A stretch of 64,000 bases of DNA from Halictus rubicundus (Eukaryota > Arthropoda > Insecta > Hymenoptera > Halictidae), in assembly GCF_050948215.1 (NCBI RefSeq), contig NW_027488624.1:434001-498000 (forward strand). The letters run 5' to 3'. The translations under genes were made by a program, and so were the position numbers. Below are positions 11,654 through 23,857 of the stretch, piece after piece (position 1 is the stretch's first letter; every line of letters begins with the position of its first letter). The notes beneath the pieces were generated by a model. It did not search any database, had not been told where the DNA came from, and saw nothing but the letters and a program-made list of their open reading frames with translations.

Positions 11654-12605
11654 AATATTTACTGTGCCAACAACTTTCAACCACCTTTCAATACGGCCAA
11701 TCAAATTTTAAAACATTGAAATATCAAAGGATTTACTTGGCGATTGTCAACAAAGGGATGTTACACGTTCTTTCTGTTTAAACCAATTCTTGATTGTTGG
11801 TACTTCGGTTTTCCGCTACGGTGCATCAATCGAATCTAATAGCGAAGCACAGAGTAAGGAGCGTAAAAAAAAAGAGATAAAACCGTTTGAGAGGATCGTG
11901 GTGAAGTTTCGTAGTGGCAAAGAGGTTGGCTTTTCCTTTCGTGTTCCGTTGAGTTCGAATGACGCTACCCTGTGTTTTCCACGTGTCTCTTTCTTTCCCT
12001 TTCTTTCGCGGTACGCAACGCTTCTTCAACGTTTTCTACTTCGTTTGTTTTCGCTTGCGTCTCACCACCGTGAAATTCCGATTTTCATTTTCTATTTTCG
12101 CTAGCCCTGACTACGAGCACCATCGCGAAATCCATCGTATCGAAAGCAATTTAACGTAATTCCAATTGAGAGTAGATCGGATTGAGACAGAGAGAAAAGT
12201 TTCTGTTGCCTTGCTCTTCCTCCTTTCTTCGTCTCGTCAAAACAAACGAAAATCTAATCGGATGCTCACCAGTTTCTCCGATGCGCGAAATTTAGAGATG
12301 CTAATGTTTAGTAGTACATGAAATAAATAGAATTTTAGAGAGTACGAATTATTTGATTAATTTCAAAATCAAATAATGAAATGATTTTAAAACATTATTT
12401 GGATGTTCCAACGAACCATAATTTCAAATGGCATGTAGTCAAATAAGATAATATATTATTTTTACGATTATTTTTCAAATAATTTACTGCGATAATGCCC
12501 AAGCCTGGTATCAATGACCAGGCAATATGAAGTTCTTTTTTACTGGTTGAAACTGTTCTTTTTAATCATAATAAATAAAAAATGGTGATAAGGGCATTAT
12601 TTTTG
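11654..12605. other. No gene; one short hairpin
   Basis: AT-rich with a moderate-GC patch near 11800-12250. GCCTGGT / ACCAGGC around 12505-12525 can pair as a 7-bp hairpin. No domain was recognised in the short frames. Confidence 0.35.
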
Positions 12606-12860
12606 GTTTAACTTCACCTTGGCAACCCACAAAATATTCAACTTTGTACTATATAATCCTGTACATCTTGACGAGTAGACGCCAAAAATCGAAGTTTTAA
12701 GGCGAGGAATTCACTGATTCAAAAGTTATGCGTTTTTAAAGTTGAGCGATTGCACTTTGTTCTGGGACAAGCTGTCATCGAACAGTAATTAAAATATATA
12801 GAATCATATACGCGATTTCAAAGAGGAGGTATAATCCAGGTTGGTTGGGATTAGGTCGTT

Positions 12861-12877
12861 GGGGGGGGGGGGGGGGG
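12861..12877. repeat. Poly-G tract, 17 bases
   Basis: An uninterrupted run of 17 G on the plus strand in the spacer of the inverted-repeat element. A run this long can fold as a G-quadruplex and is also prone to sequencing-length error. Confidence 0.9.
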
Positions 12878-13167
12878 AGTACCCGATCACGCTTGCAAAT
12901 GTACGTTATCGAAATCAGCGCGTGCTTGTGCTGCTATGCAGCGATTCCGCTCATCAAACGTCGCGCAATGCCGAGCACACACCAACATGGCGGCGCCCCT
13001 ACCTGTCAAAAACTCTTCACACGTCGATCGACTCGGAGAAGTGACTTCTGTTTGTGTCTACACACTTGCAGTTATTTGCAGCGTGAATGGAGAGTCCATA
13101 GACACAAGCTCCGTTCCTAACGTGTTAAAATCGCTCAACTTTAAACACTCATAACTTTTGAATCAGT

Positions 13168-13347
13168 TATTACGAACCAGGGCTGCGAGCAACGCGAGAG
13201 GTTATGACCCTAGGAATATTCACATAAAGAAATCATACGGTATCTTTCCATAAATAAAAGGGCCTGTTGGGGCGCTTTTCGTTCTCAGGAAAAGAGATTA
13301 GAAAATTCTAGTCGAAACGAACGTGGAGAAAACCTCCATACATAACA
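13168..13347. mobile_element. 180-bp LTR-like insert inside the inverted-repeat element
   Basis: Seen: the opposite arm of the host element reads GAATCAGTGAATTCC in the equivalent orientation, and here that sequence is split with CAGT on both sides (13164-13167 and 13348-13351). The insert begins TATTACGAACC and ends CATAACA, close to the TGTTA...TAACA ends of LTRs, and has a CATAAATAAAAGG TATA-like stretch near 13250. Inferred: a very short solo LTR or TRIM-like element with a 4-bp target duplication. Confidence 0.55.
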
Positions 13348-13526
13348 CAGTGAATTCCTCGCCTCGAAACCTCGATTTTTGGCATTTTGTCGTCAAGACG
13401 TACAGGATTATATGTATAGTAAAAAGTTAAAAATTTCTGGGTTGCCAAGCTGAAGTTTAACCTGATTTTTTATTCGTTCTGTTACGAGATAACGTGACCG
13501 AGGTTTGTTCGTGTGAACGGGATTTG

Positions 13527-13790
13527 TCGTGATCTAGCAGGTGCCTGTTTTATCACCGGGTTTCACAGGTTGGGTAGTCGTGAACTAGCCGGTGTCTGTT
13601 TCATCACCGGGTTTCACAGGTTGGGTAGTCGTGGACTAGTCGGTGTCTGTCGCACCACCGGGTCGTCACTAAATAGAAAAGAAAGGGATAATCGTGAGCT
13701 AGCCGATGTCTGTTGCACCACCGGGTCGCCACTAGATAGAAAATCGTGAACTCGCCGATGTCTTTTTCACCATCGGGTGTCACAGGATTT
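13527..13790 (+). repeat. Minisatellite, five units of 51-63 bp
   Basis: Unit starts lie at 13527, 13578, 13629, 13692 and 13744, so spacings are 51, 51, 63 and 52. Each unit has TCGTGAACTAGCCGGTGTCT followed by a CACCGGGT stretch; CCGGTG and CACCGG can pair as a small hairpin in each. Because 51 and 63 are multiples of three, the first four units stay in one open frame (13513-13749) and encode a 17-residue repeat such as SRELAGVCFITGF. The fifth unit breaks the frame. Coding use is unproven. Confidence 0.8.
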
Positions 13791-15439
13791 CGGTGAAGGT
13801 AAAAGGTATTCGGAAAAAGTCGGCACTCGTAACCCTTTAAGAATTGTCGATAAACCTCGTGCGGTAAAGGTTTATGGAATTGGGAGAATTGCTAGTTACT
13901 GGAGTTTTAATGGATATGGAAATAAAGTTAAAGACTCTCAAATGTCTAATATCAAAATACCATATATTTTGTATAGTTATAGGTGGGTACACTTGTATCA
14001 AAGTGTACGTAATTGTAGTCGTGGAATTCTATGCTCTCGAGCTCTCTGTTTTGACGCAATGGGAAATGCGGGGGTTGATTTGGTCGACTTGCCTTGACGG
14101 TAACGGTTTGTAGCGTTTTAAAACTGATTAAACTACTATGACTATGGGCAAGCTTGAACCCTTTATATAGTTGAATTCCGTTAGAAATGACAGTGAGGGT
14201 ATATGGAAATCTGGAAGACATTTCTCAGAATTTTCCCAGATGCATGGGATGTTGTGCAATGGGAGAGTTGTTTATTTGGGCGTGTGAGCCGGACCTCTTA
14301 TACGAACACGTGGTTCCAAGAAGGGAGTAAGAGAGTTAGGTAGGCAAAGTCTCCGTACGTACCAGCCTTTATAATACAAATGGGTTATGAAAAAAATTGT
14401 AAATTACTGAAAGGCGATTGGGAACACGAACGACGAGTAAACTCGGCTTCCACGGCGAATAAGTTAAAATAACTCTGAGGATGATGTCGAGCAGACGGGC
14501 GCCAAACAAATCTTATATTCTCATTTGTCTTTTTGAACGGTACAAGTTTTCTCCACTCTACAATCCCAACAGAGACATTCAGTTGTTCCGTTTCTCGTGA
14601 TTCACCCCTGACACGAATGATCGATCGCTTCTGGAATTGTAGCCCTCGCAGGATATATTTTTTAATCTCGTTCTCTTCCCTTCGAATCTCCGTCTCGCAG
14701 ATTCCCTTGCTTCCTTCATGACATTACCGACAGGGGCAACTTTCCGATTACGCTTCTTCTTCCGACAGCCATGCTTCATAAATTGTAGATTGAATAGGTG
14801 AAACGAACATCTGAAAATATATCTCCCCTAATTTTTCTTGTCTCATGGAACGTACGTATACGTGGCTCGCGGAGCCTCGGACGACCTGCACGGTTTTTCT
14901 ATATCCTGCCATTGGGGTCCGCATTACGAGAGGAAGAACATTTCTTTATATTGTGCTTCACTTTAACTCTCCCCCGTTTCCTCCCACCGATTCGTTTTTG
15001 TTTACTCCGAAAGAAATATTGATAGTTTGCTACTAAACGTCTAGCGGCGCTACAACCTTCCTTATCGAAGAAAAATCCGGAGAAATGTATTTCACTCGAT
15101 ATAATTAAACGCTCGCTCATGCACACAGATTTCTTCTTCCACACAACCAATTTCACTTCATACATTTTTCTTTCACTCGCTAATCACGCATATCCACACA
15201 TTCACTTCTCTTGTTTTTATTGAATATATATTTCTCGTTTACAATAAAAGTAATAATTCTCATACATAATTTATTTCGCCGCAATAAAAACAATAATTTT
15301 CATGCATTACATTACTTAGCTAACAAAAACAATAATTGATTTTCATGCATTACATGCATACACATTACCTACTCACGCAGAGAAATATCAAGCTAAGATA
15401 TGAGGCTAGGTTTATTGTTGTTCTATTTTATTTAACAGA
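13791..15439. other. No recognised feature
   Basis: Unique-looking DNA with short frames and no repeat that I can match elsewhere in the window. Confidence 0.35.
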
Positions 15440-15513
15440 ATTATCACAGTTTAAATGTCGACGACTTTTCGCAAATCAGAAATTTAGTAATTAAATTAAT
15501 TTTGGATCCACTG
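15440..15513 (-). mobile_element. CAGTGG-family element, terminal fragment
   Basis: Ends TTTTGGATCCACTG before TA, the outer terminus of the CAGTGG family. It is preceded by ATTATCACAGTTTAAAT, as in the right ends at 34420 and 58720. Only about 75 bp remains. Confidence 0.5.
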
Positions 15514-16307
15514 TAAATGCCTTCGGTTCCTTCGATTACAAATACAGATAACTATGATTAAATAAAAACACTTACAATCAACGATTTTATAATAGATTGA
15601 TTGTAATCCTTTATATCGTTAATAATATATCGAAATTCTTAAACTCTTAATTTTTATGCTGTTTTAAATTCCACCAACTCTTTCTTTCCATAAATGCATA
15701 TAATCTGCAGTTTACTTATGAAGTTCAGTTGCTGTTAGAATTTAACATATAAATAAAAAATGGTAATTTACAAGAAACATAATTAATTTTAATGTAAAAA
15801 CCCAATTAATACATGCACATAAAAAGAAATCCCCAATAATCACTTGATGTTTATGCGATCTACAAATAAAATTGATTAAAAAGAAAATGAAATATTATAT
15901 GATAACATTGTACTTCTAACTAAAGTGTTTATTGCACATGTTGTCAAACCATGGCATTACACACTTCGAGTAAAATATGATGACAAACATAATTTTATAA
16001 GAATTAAAGCTATGTAAATGTTATATATGCGTACGAATATATATAGAAAATAATTATACTATAATATTTAAGTTCGTTATTATGAATATTTAGTTTATAA
16101 AGTATTTAACGTTACATCTGTGTACGTGTTTACAGTTGTAATATGAGAGTGCGATTATGTTACGTATTATCTTTTTCTAATCAATTATTCGTCCACTCGC
16201 TCATGTTTTAAAATATATGCTACGAACACAATAAATAAATATTTTTATCTATGTATATTTTTTCTTCTAAATATTGTTTCAATTAAGTGTAAGATATAAG
16301 CAAAATA
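15514..16307. other. AT-rich, no recognised feature
   Basis: Very AT-rich with no open frame of note and no repeat structure found. Confidence 0.35.
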
Positions 16308-16470
16308 CGGAATTTATGCATTCAAGATAAAAATGGGTAGGTGGAATTTAAAACAATGGGAAGATTAAAATAATATATTTACATCGTATACTATTGTCAA
16401 CTGATTGAAATAACTGAAGAGAAAAGAACATTCTATGTGGCAAACAATTTCTATTTTGCATAAAAATTCG
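16308..16470. mobile_element. TA-flanked miniature element (TTTATGCA family), 163 bp
   Basis: Ends CGGAATTTATGCA and TGCATAAAAATTCG are inverted copies, and TA stands on both sides (16306-16307, 16471-16472). GGGTAGGTGGAATTTAAAAC inside matches the copy at 54046-54245 and the fragment at 24005. Known: TA target sites are used by Tc1/mariner elements. Inferred: a MITE of that superfamily. Confidence 0.6.
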
Positions 16471-16855
16471 TACTGTAGAAATCAGATGTAAAGTACAAAT
16501 CCAAATAACATCTTTACCATTTCAAAATTGCTAATTAATTTTTAGATTAATCGAGTTGAAGAACTCGCTATCTAAAAGGGAACAAAGGTATCGAAATTAA
16601 ATCGATTTATTGTCACTATACAGAAGGGAACCATATTCTTTTTTCTTCTCTACTTTTCTTTTTCGTGGATAATTCACGCGTGAAAAAATCCGCACTCTGT
16701 GCCTACACATACTCATCTTGATGGAAGAAATAATAGTAACATTTTATGCTATCTTGTGTTTTCACGAGGTGATAACTCTGGTACCCTAAAATTATGTCTG
16801 CGGCAGTAATGTATTCATGACTGCGTAGAAAATTAACTAAATGTTGCAGCATAAA

Positions 16856-16906
16856 ATTACACCTGTCGGTGTAATTCCGTGATTTATTATATTAAATCAC
16901 GGAATT
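16856..16906. other. Two adjacent hairpins sharing an arm
   Basis: AATTACACC / GGTGTAATT form a 9-bp stem with a 4-base loop. Immediately after it, AATTCCGTGATTTA (16873-16886) pairs perfectly with 16893-16906 over 14 bp with a 6-base loop. The AATT at the junction belongs to both stems, so only one can be complete at a time. No T tract or gene context marks it as a terminator. Confidence 0.6.
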
Positions 16907-19900
16907 TTTATAATGTTCTTTGTAGCTCCTTCGAACTTTACTCTCATACACTAATATGTGAATATTGTTGCAATGTTATAAATAAATTTGATATTGATAA
17001 TTTTCATGTGCACAAACTGAAAATAAATGTTTTCTTAAGTACTGTTGTCGAAATAGACTTTCAATTTGATCATTATATTTATATAACCACATAAAAAGAT
17101 TGTATTACAAAAATCGTTAACAGATATGGAAGGAGGGTGTTCGGAGGTAAACACAATAATACTATACAACTTTCGTTTCAACTATTTTTAATATCACTTG
17201 TTGTTCTTGAGATGCTTCACGAAAAAAATATCGAAATTTTGTTAAGGTCTGATTTCACCCCTTTAATACGAGAAGTAGCACGTCAAAAAATAGGGTTGTA
17301 TGAGGCATAACTTACTCTAGTTATATGCAAAGTTTCATCTTAATGGCACTAATAAGTCGAAAATAATAGAATAATACTCCTAGATTCTCCACCCATTCGT
17401 TATTAATTACAATGTAGTGATCCTTTACTTTTCTGAAGTAGTATATTACGGTAATAGCAAATGTATGTGTTTAGGGCAAAATTGCAAAACAAAGTAGGTA
17501 AATAAAGAAATGAATTTATTGTTATCCTATTTCTAGTGGAACAGGGCGATGAAAGGGTTTATATTCGACAAGTGTAACCGCGATAGAACAGTTCATGAAA
17601 ATAACAATTCTAAGCAAACAAGCACTTTAAAAGAGACGATAGAACGGGTGAGAATTGCTCGGTAGAAAGATTGCAAGGGGGTTGAACGATGTCGACACGA
17701 GACAAGATAGCGAGAATAGTTGCCTTTGATTAATGCGATACGCCTCTTGTAGGGAAAGTTAGTTCACGTTCCACATGAAAACACTTTGAGACTCGAATAC
17801 AACAGAGTTTGAAGAATAAAGCGTTAAAAATTTTTTCCTTTCTTGACATTTGCTTCTTTCCCATGAAGATCATGCATTAAAATGCAAAATTTTATAAATG
17901 ATATTGAACCACAATAATGCACGTTCATCAGTACAAAAAAGGACTTTTTAAAAAAAATACCGGATTTTATTTAAAAAATTGGAGCCTATAAATATTTTAA
18001 TACAACATCAAATATTGATGCCGTAAAATACATCTGACGTATTAAAATCAAGAAAACATTGAATCTGATATATACATATGTAGTATGTCGGATCTCAATT
18101 TTAAGTTGAGAAAATGAAATTGACAACCTTAAGCACTTTAAAAACAAAATGTCTTTCGTAATACGCTTCTACTGCTTTATTGTTAAATAAAAATCGTAAG
18201 ATTAAGAAATTAAAATAACGCCGGTATATGTAAATGACAATCTTATTTTATTACAGTTTTAAATTAATATTAATCTATTGAAACTTTTGATATAATAGGT
18301 CACAATTTATTTTATTTTGGATTTTCTGCATGAAAATAGCGCGATAAAGTCTGAAACTTCTAAAATTACCATAAATCTTGTGCCCGAATGTAACAGCTCA
18401 AGCCTATATTATCTCGTAAATATGAACGTGCCATAATTCCATGTAATATTGCAGCAACATGCTTCACAAAGACAGTCGGACAGTCAGACAGTCTTGCACA
18501 TTCATTGTACCAGCAAATACAAAGTTGACCGTCGATTTGGACTCTGTATTTCTTTCAACAGTTTTCTCCGCAAAAACTTAGCCATGTAATCCACCGTGTT
18601 TCCCAGAACCGTTTCGCGCAGACGGTGTGCTGCCTCACCCCGTCTTTTTTAAAGGTATTTATCCAAGAACAACAGCATAAATCCATAAACAATAAGCCTG
18701 TCATCAGGAACCGCTGTTTGTTGGGAGAATTCGGTCGAGAAGAAAATGTTGTCCCCTCCATTTCCATTTATTTGTAGCTCATTATAATTAAAAATACGTC
18801 ACGATTTGAAAATGTACGATAACGAGCTCTGAATACGATCTGCATCCACAATGTTTCATACTTTTAAGTTTTGTAATTTAGTGATCTAATACGTTTGATA
18901 CAAAATTACAATATGTTGCAAATGATTTTCCTGAAGTTGGTGAATTATGCATTTCCGTTAACATATTCCATAACTCCATAACATACTTCATAACGACTCT
19001 ATAATATTGTTGATATGAAAGATCAATTTAGAAAATGATTTCTGTACTTAACATTTATTTCTATTGTATTATTTCTCAAATAACGTAGTATAAGGGAATA
19101 GTACCCCTTTCAATTTTCGTTTCTCTCTTCCGCTACTACTCAAGTCGGCATTTCATATATTCTTTTTTACCGATACGTTGTAGATGCGACGTAGTTCCAC
19201 AGAGAAAATTTTAACCATTCCACAATCAGTTCGAGGACCGTTCGAGGATTGGCGTGACAGTCAAGGCCAAATCCCTGCCGGCTCCCTTAATATTCGATTA
19301 AGGGTTATTGTGTGTCCAATCGAGGCGAACAGATTCGAAGTAGCTTGAACTCTAGTAGGCACTCGGTCGCGCCCTGAAAATTGCAATTGAGCAAGGTGGC
19401 AAGTAGCACCAAAGAGGTATTCCGTCGATATGTTTCGACGTTTCGCTAGACGGCGTGTTCAGTAGACGGGGAGAAATAGAACAAACGAGAACCGAGGTAG
19501 CTCTTGTTTTAATTCCAGGCCCTGGGTATCCTTTGCATATTCAGAAGTTTTGCGCCGCATGGCAGCCCGTTGTTATGCTAAGACCGCGAGGGTGGCCTGG
19601 TCGGCTTTTAGCATATTCTGACGATATTTCCGGCAGTGCCGTATCTACGGAACTTCCGGCAGTACTGTTGCTCTCAAAGTCTCTCCTCTTTCACCCTGCC
19701 TGTTCTGCTTTCTTCTTCTTTCAGTTTCACGCATCTTGGTATTATCATCTTTAATTACCTACCACTCGGTTCGTTGTGTCTTCCGTGTTCTCCTGCGTTC
19801 ATGTCATCAACCGGGCTCGACTCTGTTTGCTATTCGATTGTTGATCCACGAAACATGGGCAGCTGTGATTAGTAGACTGTGTCTGTTTTTATACGAAATC

Positions 19901-20951
19901 AAGATACATGAACTGCGTAGACATACTTTGTTTTTTCTTAATCTTTCGAACGAGTTGGAAACAGTGAAATAGTATATTTCGAAATTCTTCAAAAAACATT
20001 CAAGGGGCCAAGGGTTTTGAATGCCATTTTTTTTACCAAACTTCACGAATTTTTTGCATTGGTGGCATTATTGCTTAGTTTATTATCATTTTTAGCACTG
20101 ACAACATTGGGTGGATCCATAGTTTATACATAGATAATCCCCTGTCCAGACCCCCCTCAGTTCCTGAAGTACCATCTTTTACGTTTCATACGCGCTGCCC
20201 ACGAAATTTTTGAACACAAGTTGTATTTTAAGAACATAAAAGTGCAAGAACATATAAAGAATTTACCTTCAAACGACGTTGCCAGAGGGAATGCCCTTAG
20301 ACACTAGAATTTGTAGAAAGATCTCCGCAGTCTACTAATGAGTAAAAGGTACTGGTGAGACTTAACCCTAAAACCACGGAAACTGACCTGTCTACAACTT
20401 GTTGCGACGGGGTGTCTCGATGGGATCGCATACCTATCTAGTCAAAGCTTGCGCCGCTCTCTTGAAATGAATTAAAATGTGAAGATGATAATCGAAGAGC
20501 ATATCCCAAGTACTACTGCATAGAGAAAAGTAGTTACATAGTCTAGTATGTCGTAGGTACTAAATTATATTGCATGCTAAACTCAATCCCTTTCTCCCAG
20601 CTACACAATATATTTCGAATACTGTTTATTGTTCTAAAACACCGATTATAGCAAGTGAAAATACTCATGTTAGTGTTTGGGTCGAGGCGGATTTGACAGT
20701 AAATCATTAGAAACATTTGAATATATTCTATGAGAGTTTAAGTGTAATTTAGACTCAATTCAATTCGCAAGAGTTATAATTAAACAATTTCTATTTCTAC
20801 AGTACACGAAAGTATGTTTCATTTATTAGACACATTGGTGTATGGTTTATAGACGATTAAAAATCATGAAAAATTGTGATTTTCACCAGTTTTAATCGTT
20901 TGTAACCAATTGCAACATTAAACAATTTCTATGAAATTTACAGCATGCGTA
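16907..20951. other. No gene recognised; small palindromes
   Basis: Mostly AT-rich. 17110-17400 reads like decayed repeat DNA but has no second copy here. 19200-19760 is GC-richer; CCCTTAATATTCGATTAAGG at 19283 is palindromic, and a TTCTTCTTTCAG pyrimidine tract at about 19713 resembles a splice acceptor, with no recognisable exon. 20140-20470 and the remainder show nothing further. Confidence 0.35.
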
Positions 20952-21164
20952 TTGGGTTGGTGCAAAAATAATTGCGATCTTTGTTCTTGAATTTGGAGTT
21001 AATATTCTGCTTTATTTCCTCTTCGAGATATTTTTCGATAATCTGATTTAATAATAGCACAGTAAAAGTAAACTTCTTTTCTCTGTATACACCCCAGTCA
21101 ACCAAATTCGCTTCGAGCAAATTTTAATCAATGTTTGTAATTGTACTTTGCGAGCAAAAGGCGG

Positions 21165-21715
21165 TCATTTTGGTGCCAAGACCATGCTTGGAGCAGAATT
21201 TGGTACCTATTTGCTGGGGATTTGCCGACCAAAACTTGTTGACAAATGGGGTGCTATACCGATACGGATGACCGCCGCAGTTTGAGGTCAAAGTTTGCAT
21301 TCGAGGCCAAATTGAAGGCAAAATGAGGACAGAGGGCCCTCGTGTAGAGGGCAGGTCGGGCATATTAAGAGCGGACTTAAACCTTGCTGTAGAAGGGGGA
21401 ACGGAATTTTATTTAAACTTCTAAATTGTATAATTTTATGTTCCGTGTATTTTCAATAGTTTAGTTACCTCCTACAACAAGGTTTATTTAGATTTTACCC
21501 TATGTTTACTCTAAGAGCAAGGTTAGGTTCGCTCTTTGTGCGACCGACCTGCCCTCTACACTAGTCCGCCCTCGCTTTGCCTTGGATTTGCCATCGAATT
21601 CCGCCTGAAACTTTGCACTCAAATTCGAACCACATGCCGAACCAGATGGATCGCAATTTGTAGACAAATTTTCGTGGCAAATTCATAGCAAATCAAGAGC
21701 AGATTGTTTATTGGG
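21165..21715. repeat. Large imperfect palindrome
   Basis: The left arm (about 21165-21400) and right arm (about 21470-21715) are diverged inverted copies. Matching blocks include TGTAGAGGGCAGGTCGG / GACCGACCTGCCCTCTACA, TTAAACCTTGCTGTAG / CTACAACAAGGTTTA, and a GTCAAAGTTTGCA / TGCACTCAAA-type region. The spacer is about 70 bp. Inferred: a foldback-type or MITE insertion. No clear target duplication was found. Confidence 0.55.
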
Positions 21716-22115
21716 ACATTATTCGAGTTTTAAAAAAAGAACACATCCTTAAAAATAATAAAACTTTAATTGACAATTATTGCTAAAACAAGAGCATTTA
21801 TAATTGTATAAATTAATTTTTTTCATTCGAATTTATCACCGAGATCCACAAAAATGTAGAACTTGTATTTTATTTCTGCCACAGAAATGATACGGGAACG
21901 AAAAATCGAATTATGTCTGTAGGTTTGAAAAAAATATGGTGATTAATGTGAACGGTAAGTGATATAGTTTGTGCTCCTCGAAATAAATTTTGTTCTTTGT
22001 TAATTAAAAAAAAAAAAGGTTGAAAAGGTATTGTGATAAAATAAATTTGTGTTTGTAAAAGGTGAACTTTTTATTATGATATTTATATGTTTTTAATAAA
22101 ATACAGAATAAAAAC

Positions 22116-23857
22116 TGTAACGTCGTCCCTTTTTCGCCGCGTGTTAGGACGGGAATCGGGGACGACTCCGGGAATTTATAGGCTCGTAGGCCGGGCCGCG
22201 CTCGGCCGTGGCGATGCACGGTCCTCCCGGTACAAAGCGATCTCGGAAATTTCCCCGGAAAATAACGCACGACGAAATTACGTTACATGAGCCTTCTGCT
22301 CGGGCGCCAGGCACCGGAAGGGTGCCACGCGAAATTCGCGGAGGGAATCTCCGAGATGCGCGGAACGACGGAAAACGCGAAAGGGGCCAATGGTTCGGAC
22401 ACGGGATAACGGGGGCAGCCCTCACGGCAGGGCGGATCGTGCAGGTTGTAATAACGAGAGATGACGTCGGCTCTATTAGGTCTTTTATTATAAAATCGGG
22501 TCGTTTACAAGCACCCGGCCACGTGGCCGCACCCGAGAGCCCGCGCTCTTTGTACAATTATTGCGAGAAGGTGGAAGACTCGCCGCGCGTGGTCATTCGT
22601 TAAAACGTGATTCTCCGCACGAGTACGGTAATACGGTACCGTATTCCGTCCGTCGGGACGGAATCTCGCGGCACGCTGGTGGTCGGCGCGATAACAAGGG
22701 GACTGTCGCGGTTTTCTCGCACGGACATACGGAACGCATACACGATGTTCGGAACGGCGCAGATGTAATTACGCGGTACGATCGATCCCTTTTCCAATTA
22801 CGACTGGGACGGATTCCCCCGAGGAAGACGTCGCGAAGGGCCTTTTACCGGTTGTCTCAAAACGCCGACAGTTCGGCGTGAGGGATATCGCTCGAGACGG
22901 TGGCCCGTCTCGGCGCGCGAAACGTGGAGAACGCGACGGGGAACACCCGCCTCGCTCCCCCGCGAAATCTTCGAACCAACTCGCGAGAATAAAACGCCCC
23001 AAGAAGGGTCGGACAGAAGGACCACTGCGCGGACTTACCGTTTCCGTAGTTCGGGATTGGGACGGTCAATTCAGAAGTCTCTAATCCTCCGGATTATTGC
23101 CCCTCGTCCAAAAGCTCCTAGTCCGGAACGTTGGCGAAATCTCGTGATCGGATGGCCGGAAACACGGGCGTTTTGGGAACACGGAACCCGCGGGGCGCGA
23201 GCGTTTATCGTCGGAACGCGAGACTCGGAACTTCGTAACGTGACGTATTCAAGCGGGAGGTACCACGACAGTGATCCTTCGGAATTCGTAGTTCGGTCGC
23301 GAGGACTAGGTATCCCCACTCCTCGTCCTAGTGCCGATTTTTCCCTAATGGGGCGCGCCTCTCGCGAGTTTCCGGGAGCACAGGATCGTATACTCGAGGA
23401 ATACGCGGGCCCCGAACCCTCTTGGGAAATTCTTTCCCGAATCGCGAAAGGAGGCAGATTCGCGATCTGCCCCGATGGGTCCGCTTACACCACCCCCGCC
23501 GGGACCCCTTTCAAGTGGCTGAGGTGAGGCGGCGGCAGGACCGCGACAAAATGTCTGGATGTTCGGTGAGGGGGGTCCTCGTCCTGCAGCTCGCCCCTCG
23601 GTGTCTCGTCCCATCCGAAGAAGTTACCGGTACCGGGTTTCCTGGTCCTCCTGGGTCGCCATCGTCGAGTATTCCTGCGAATGTGCCATACTCGGCGCGC
23701 GGAAATTCGTTATTTTGTATCCCGGGGTGATTTTGTACTTCCTCGGGGAGCACCTCCTGCCCGTTCGAACAGTCGTAATTGGCGCCAACGGCAGCCCGGT
23801 CCCTTCGCCGTTCGCGGAAATACGAAGAAGTGACGTCGCCAAAATTGCAACGTCACA
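22116..23857. mobile_element. LTR-like GC-rich element, 1742 bp, AAAC target duplication
   Basis: Seen: begins TGTAACGTCGTCCC and ends GCAACGTCACA, so the eight outer bases form inverted repeats (TGTRACGT). AAAC stands on both sides (22112-22115, 23858-23861). The block is much richer in GC and CpG than the AT-rich DNA around it. TTTATTATAAAATCGGG near 22485 carries both a plus-strand TATA box and a minus-strand AATAAA, so orientation is unclear. Long open frames on both strands (for example 23057-23527) look like GC-driven artefacts and have no retroelement motifs. Inferred: a long solo LTR of Gypsy type inserted in the mariner shell. A TIR DNA element is the alternative. Confidence 0.6.

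Larger units (their letters stand above)
12606..13462. mobile_element. Long-inverted-repeat element (GGTTTAACTTCA family), full copy
   Basis: Seen: the left arm runs from GGTTTAACTTCACC, through TTGGCAACCCA, CCTGTACATCTTGACGA and GGCGAGGAATTCACTG, to GTTGAGCGAT (12606-12770). The right arm (about 13125-13462) repeats all these blocks in reverse complement and ends at a GAAGTTTAACC stretch. The right arm is interrupted by a 180-bp insert at 13168-13347. A 17-base G run lies between the arms. Arm fragments occur at 31400, 40747 and 41815. Inferred: a non-autonomous DNA transposon with subterminal arms of about 150-165 bp. No transposase frame is present. Confidence 0.6.

Noticed and set aside
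13513..13790. CRISPR-like array
   Set aside because: Units are direct tandem repeats without unique spacers, in a eukaryotic context. It is a minisatellite.
20938..21120. Mariner transposase C terminus on the minus strand
   Set aside because: Position fits, but the Lys-rich sequence shows none of the conserved C-terminal mariner residues.
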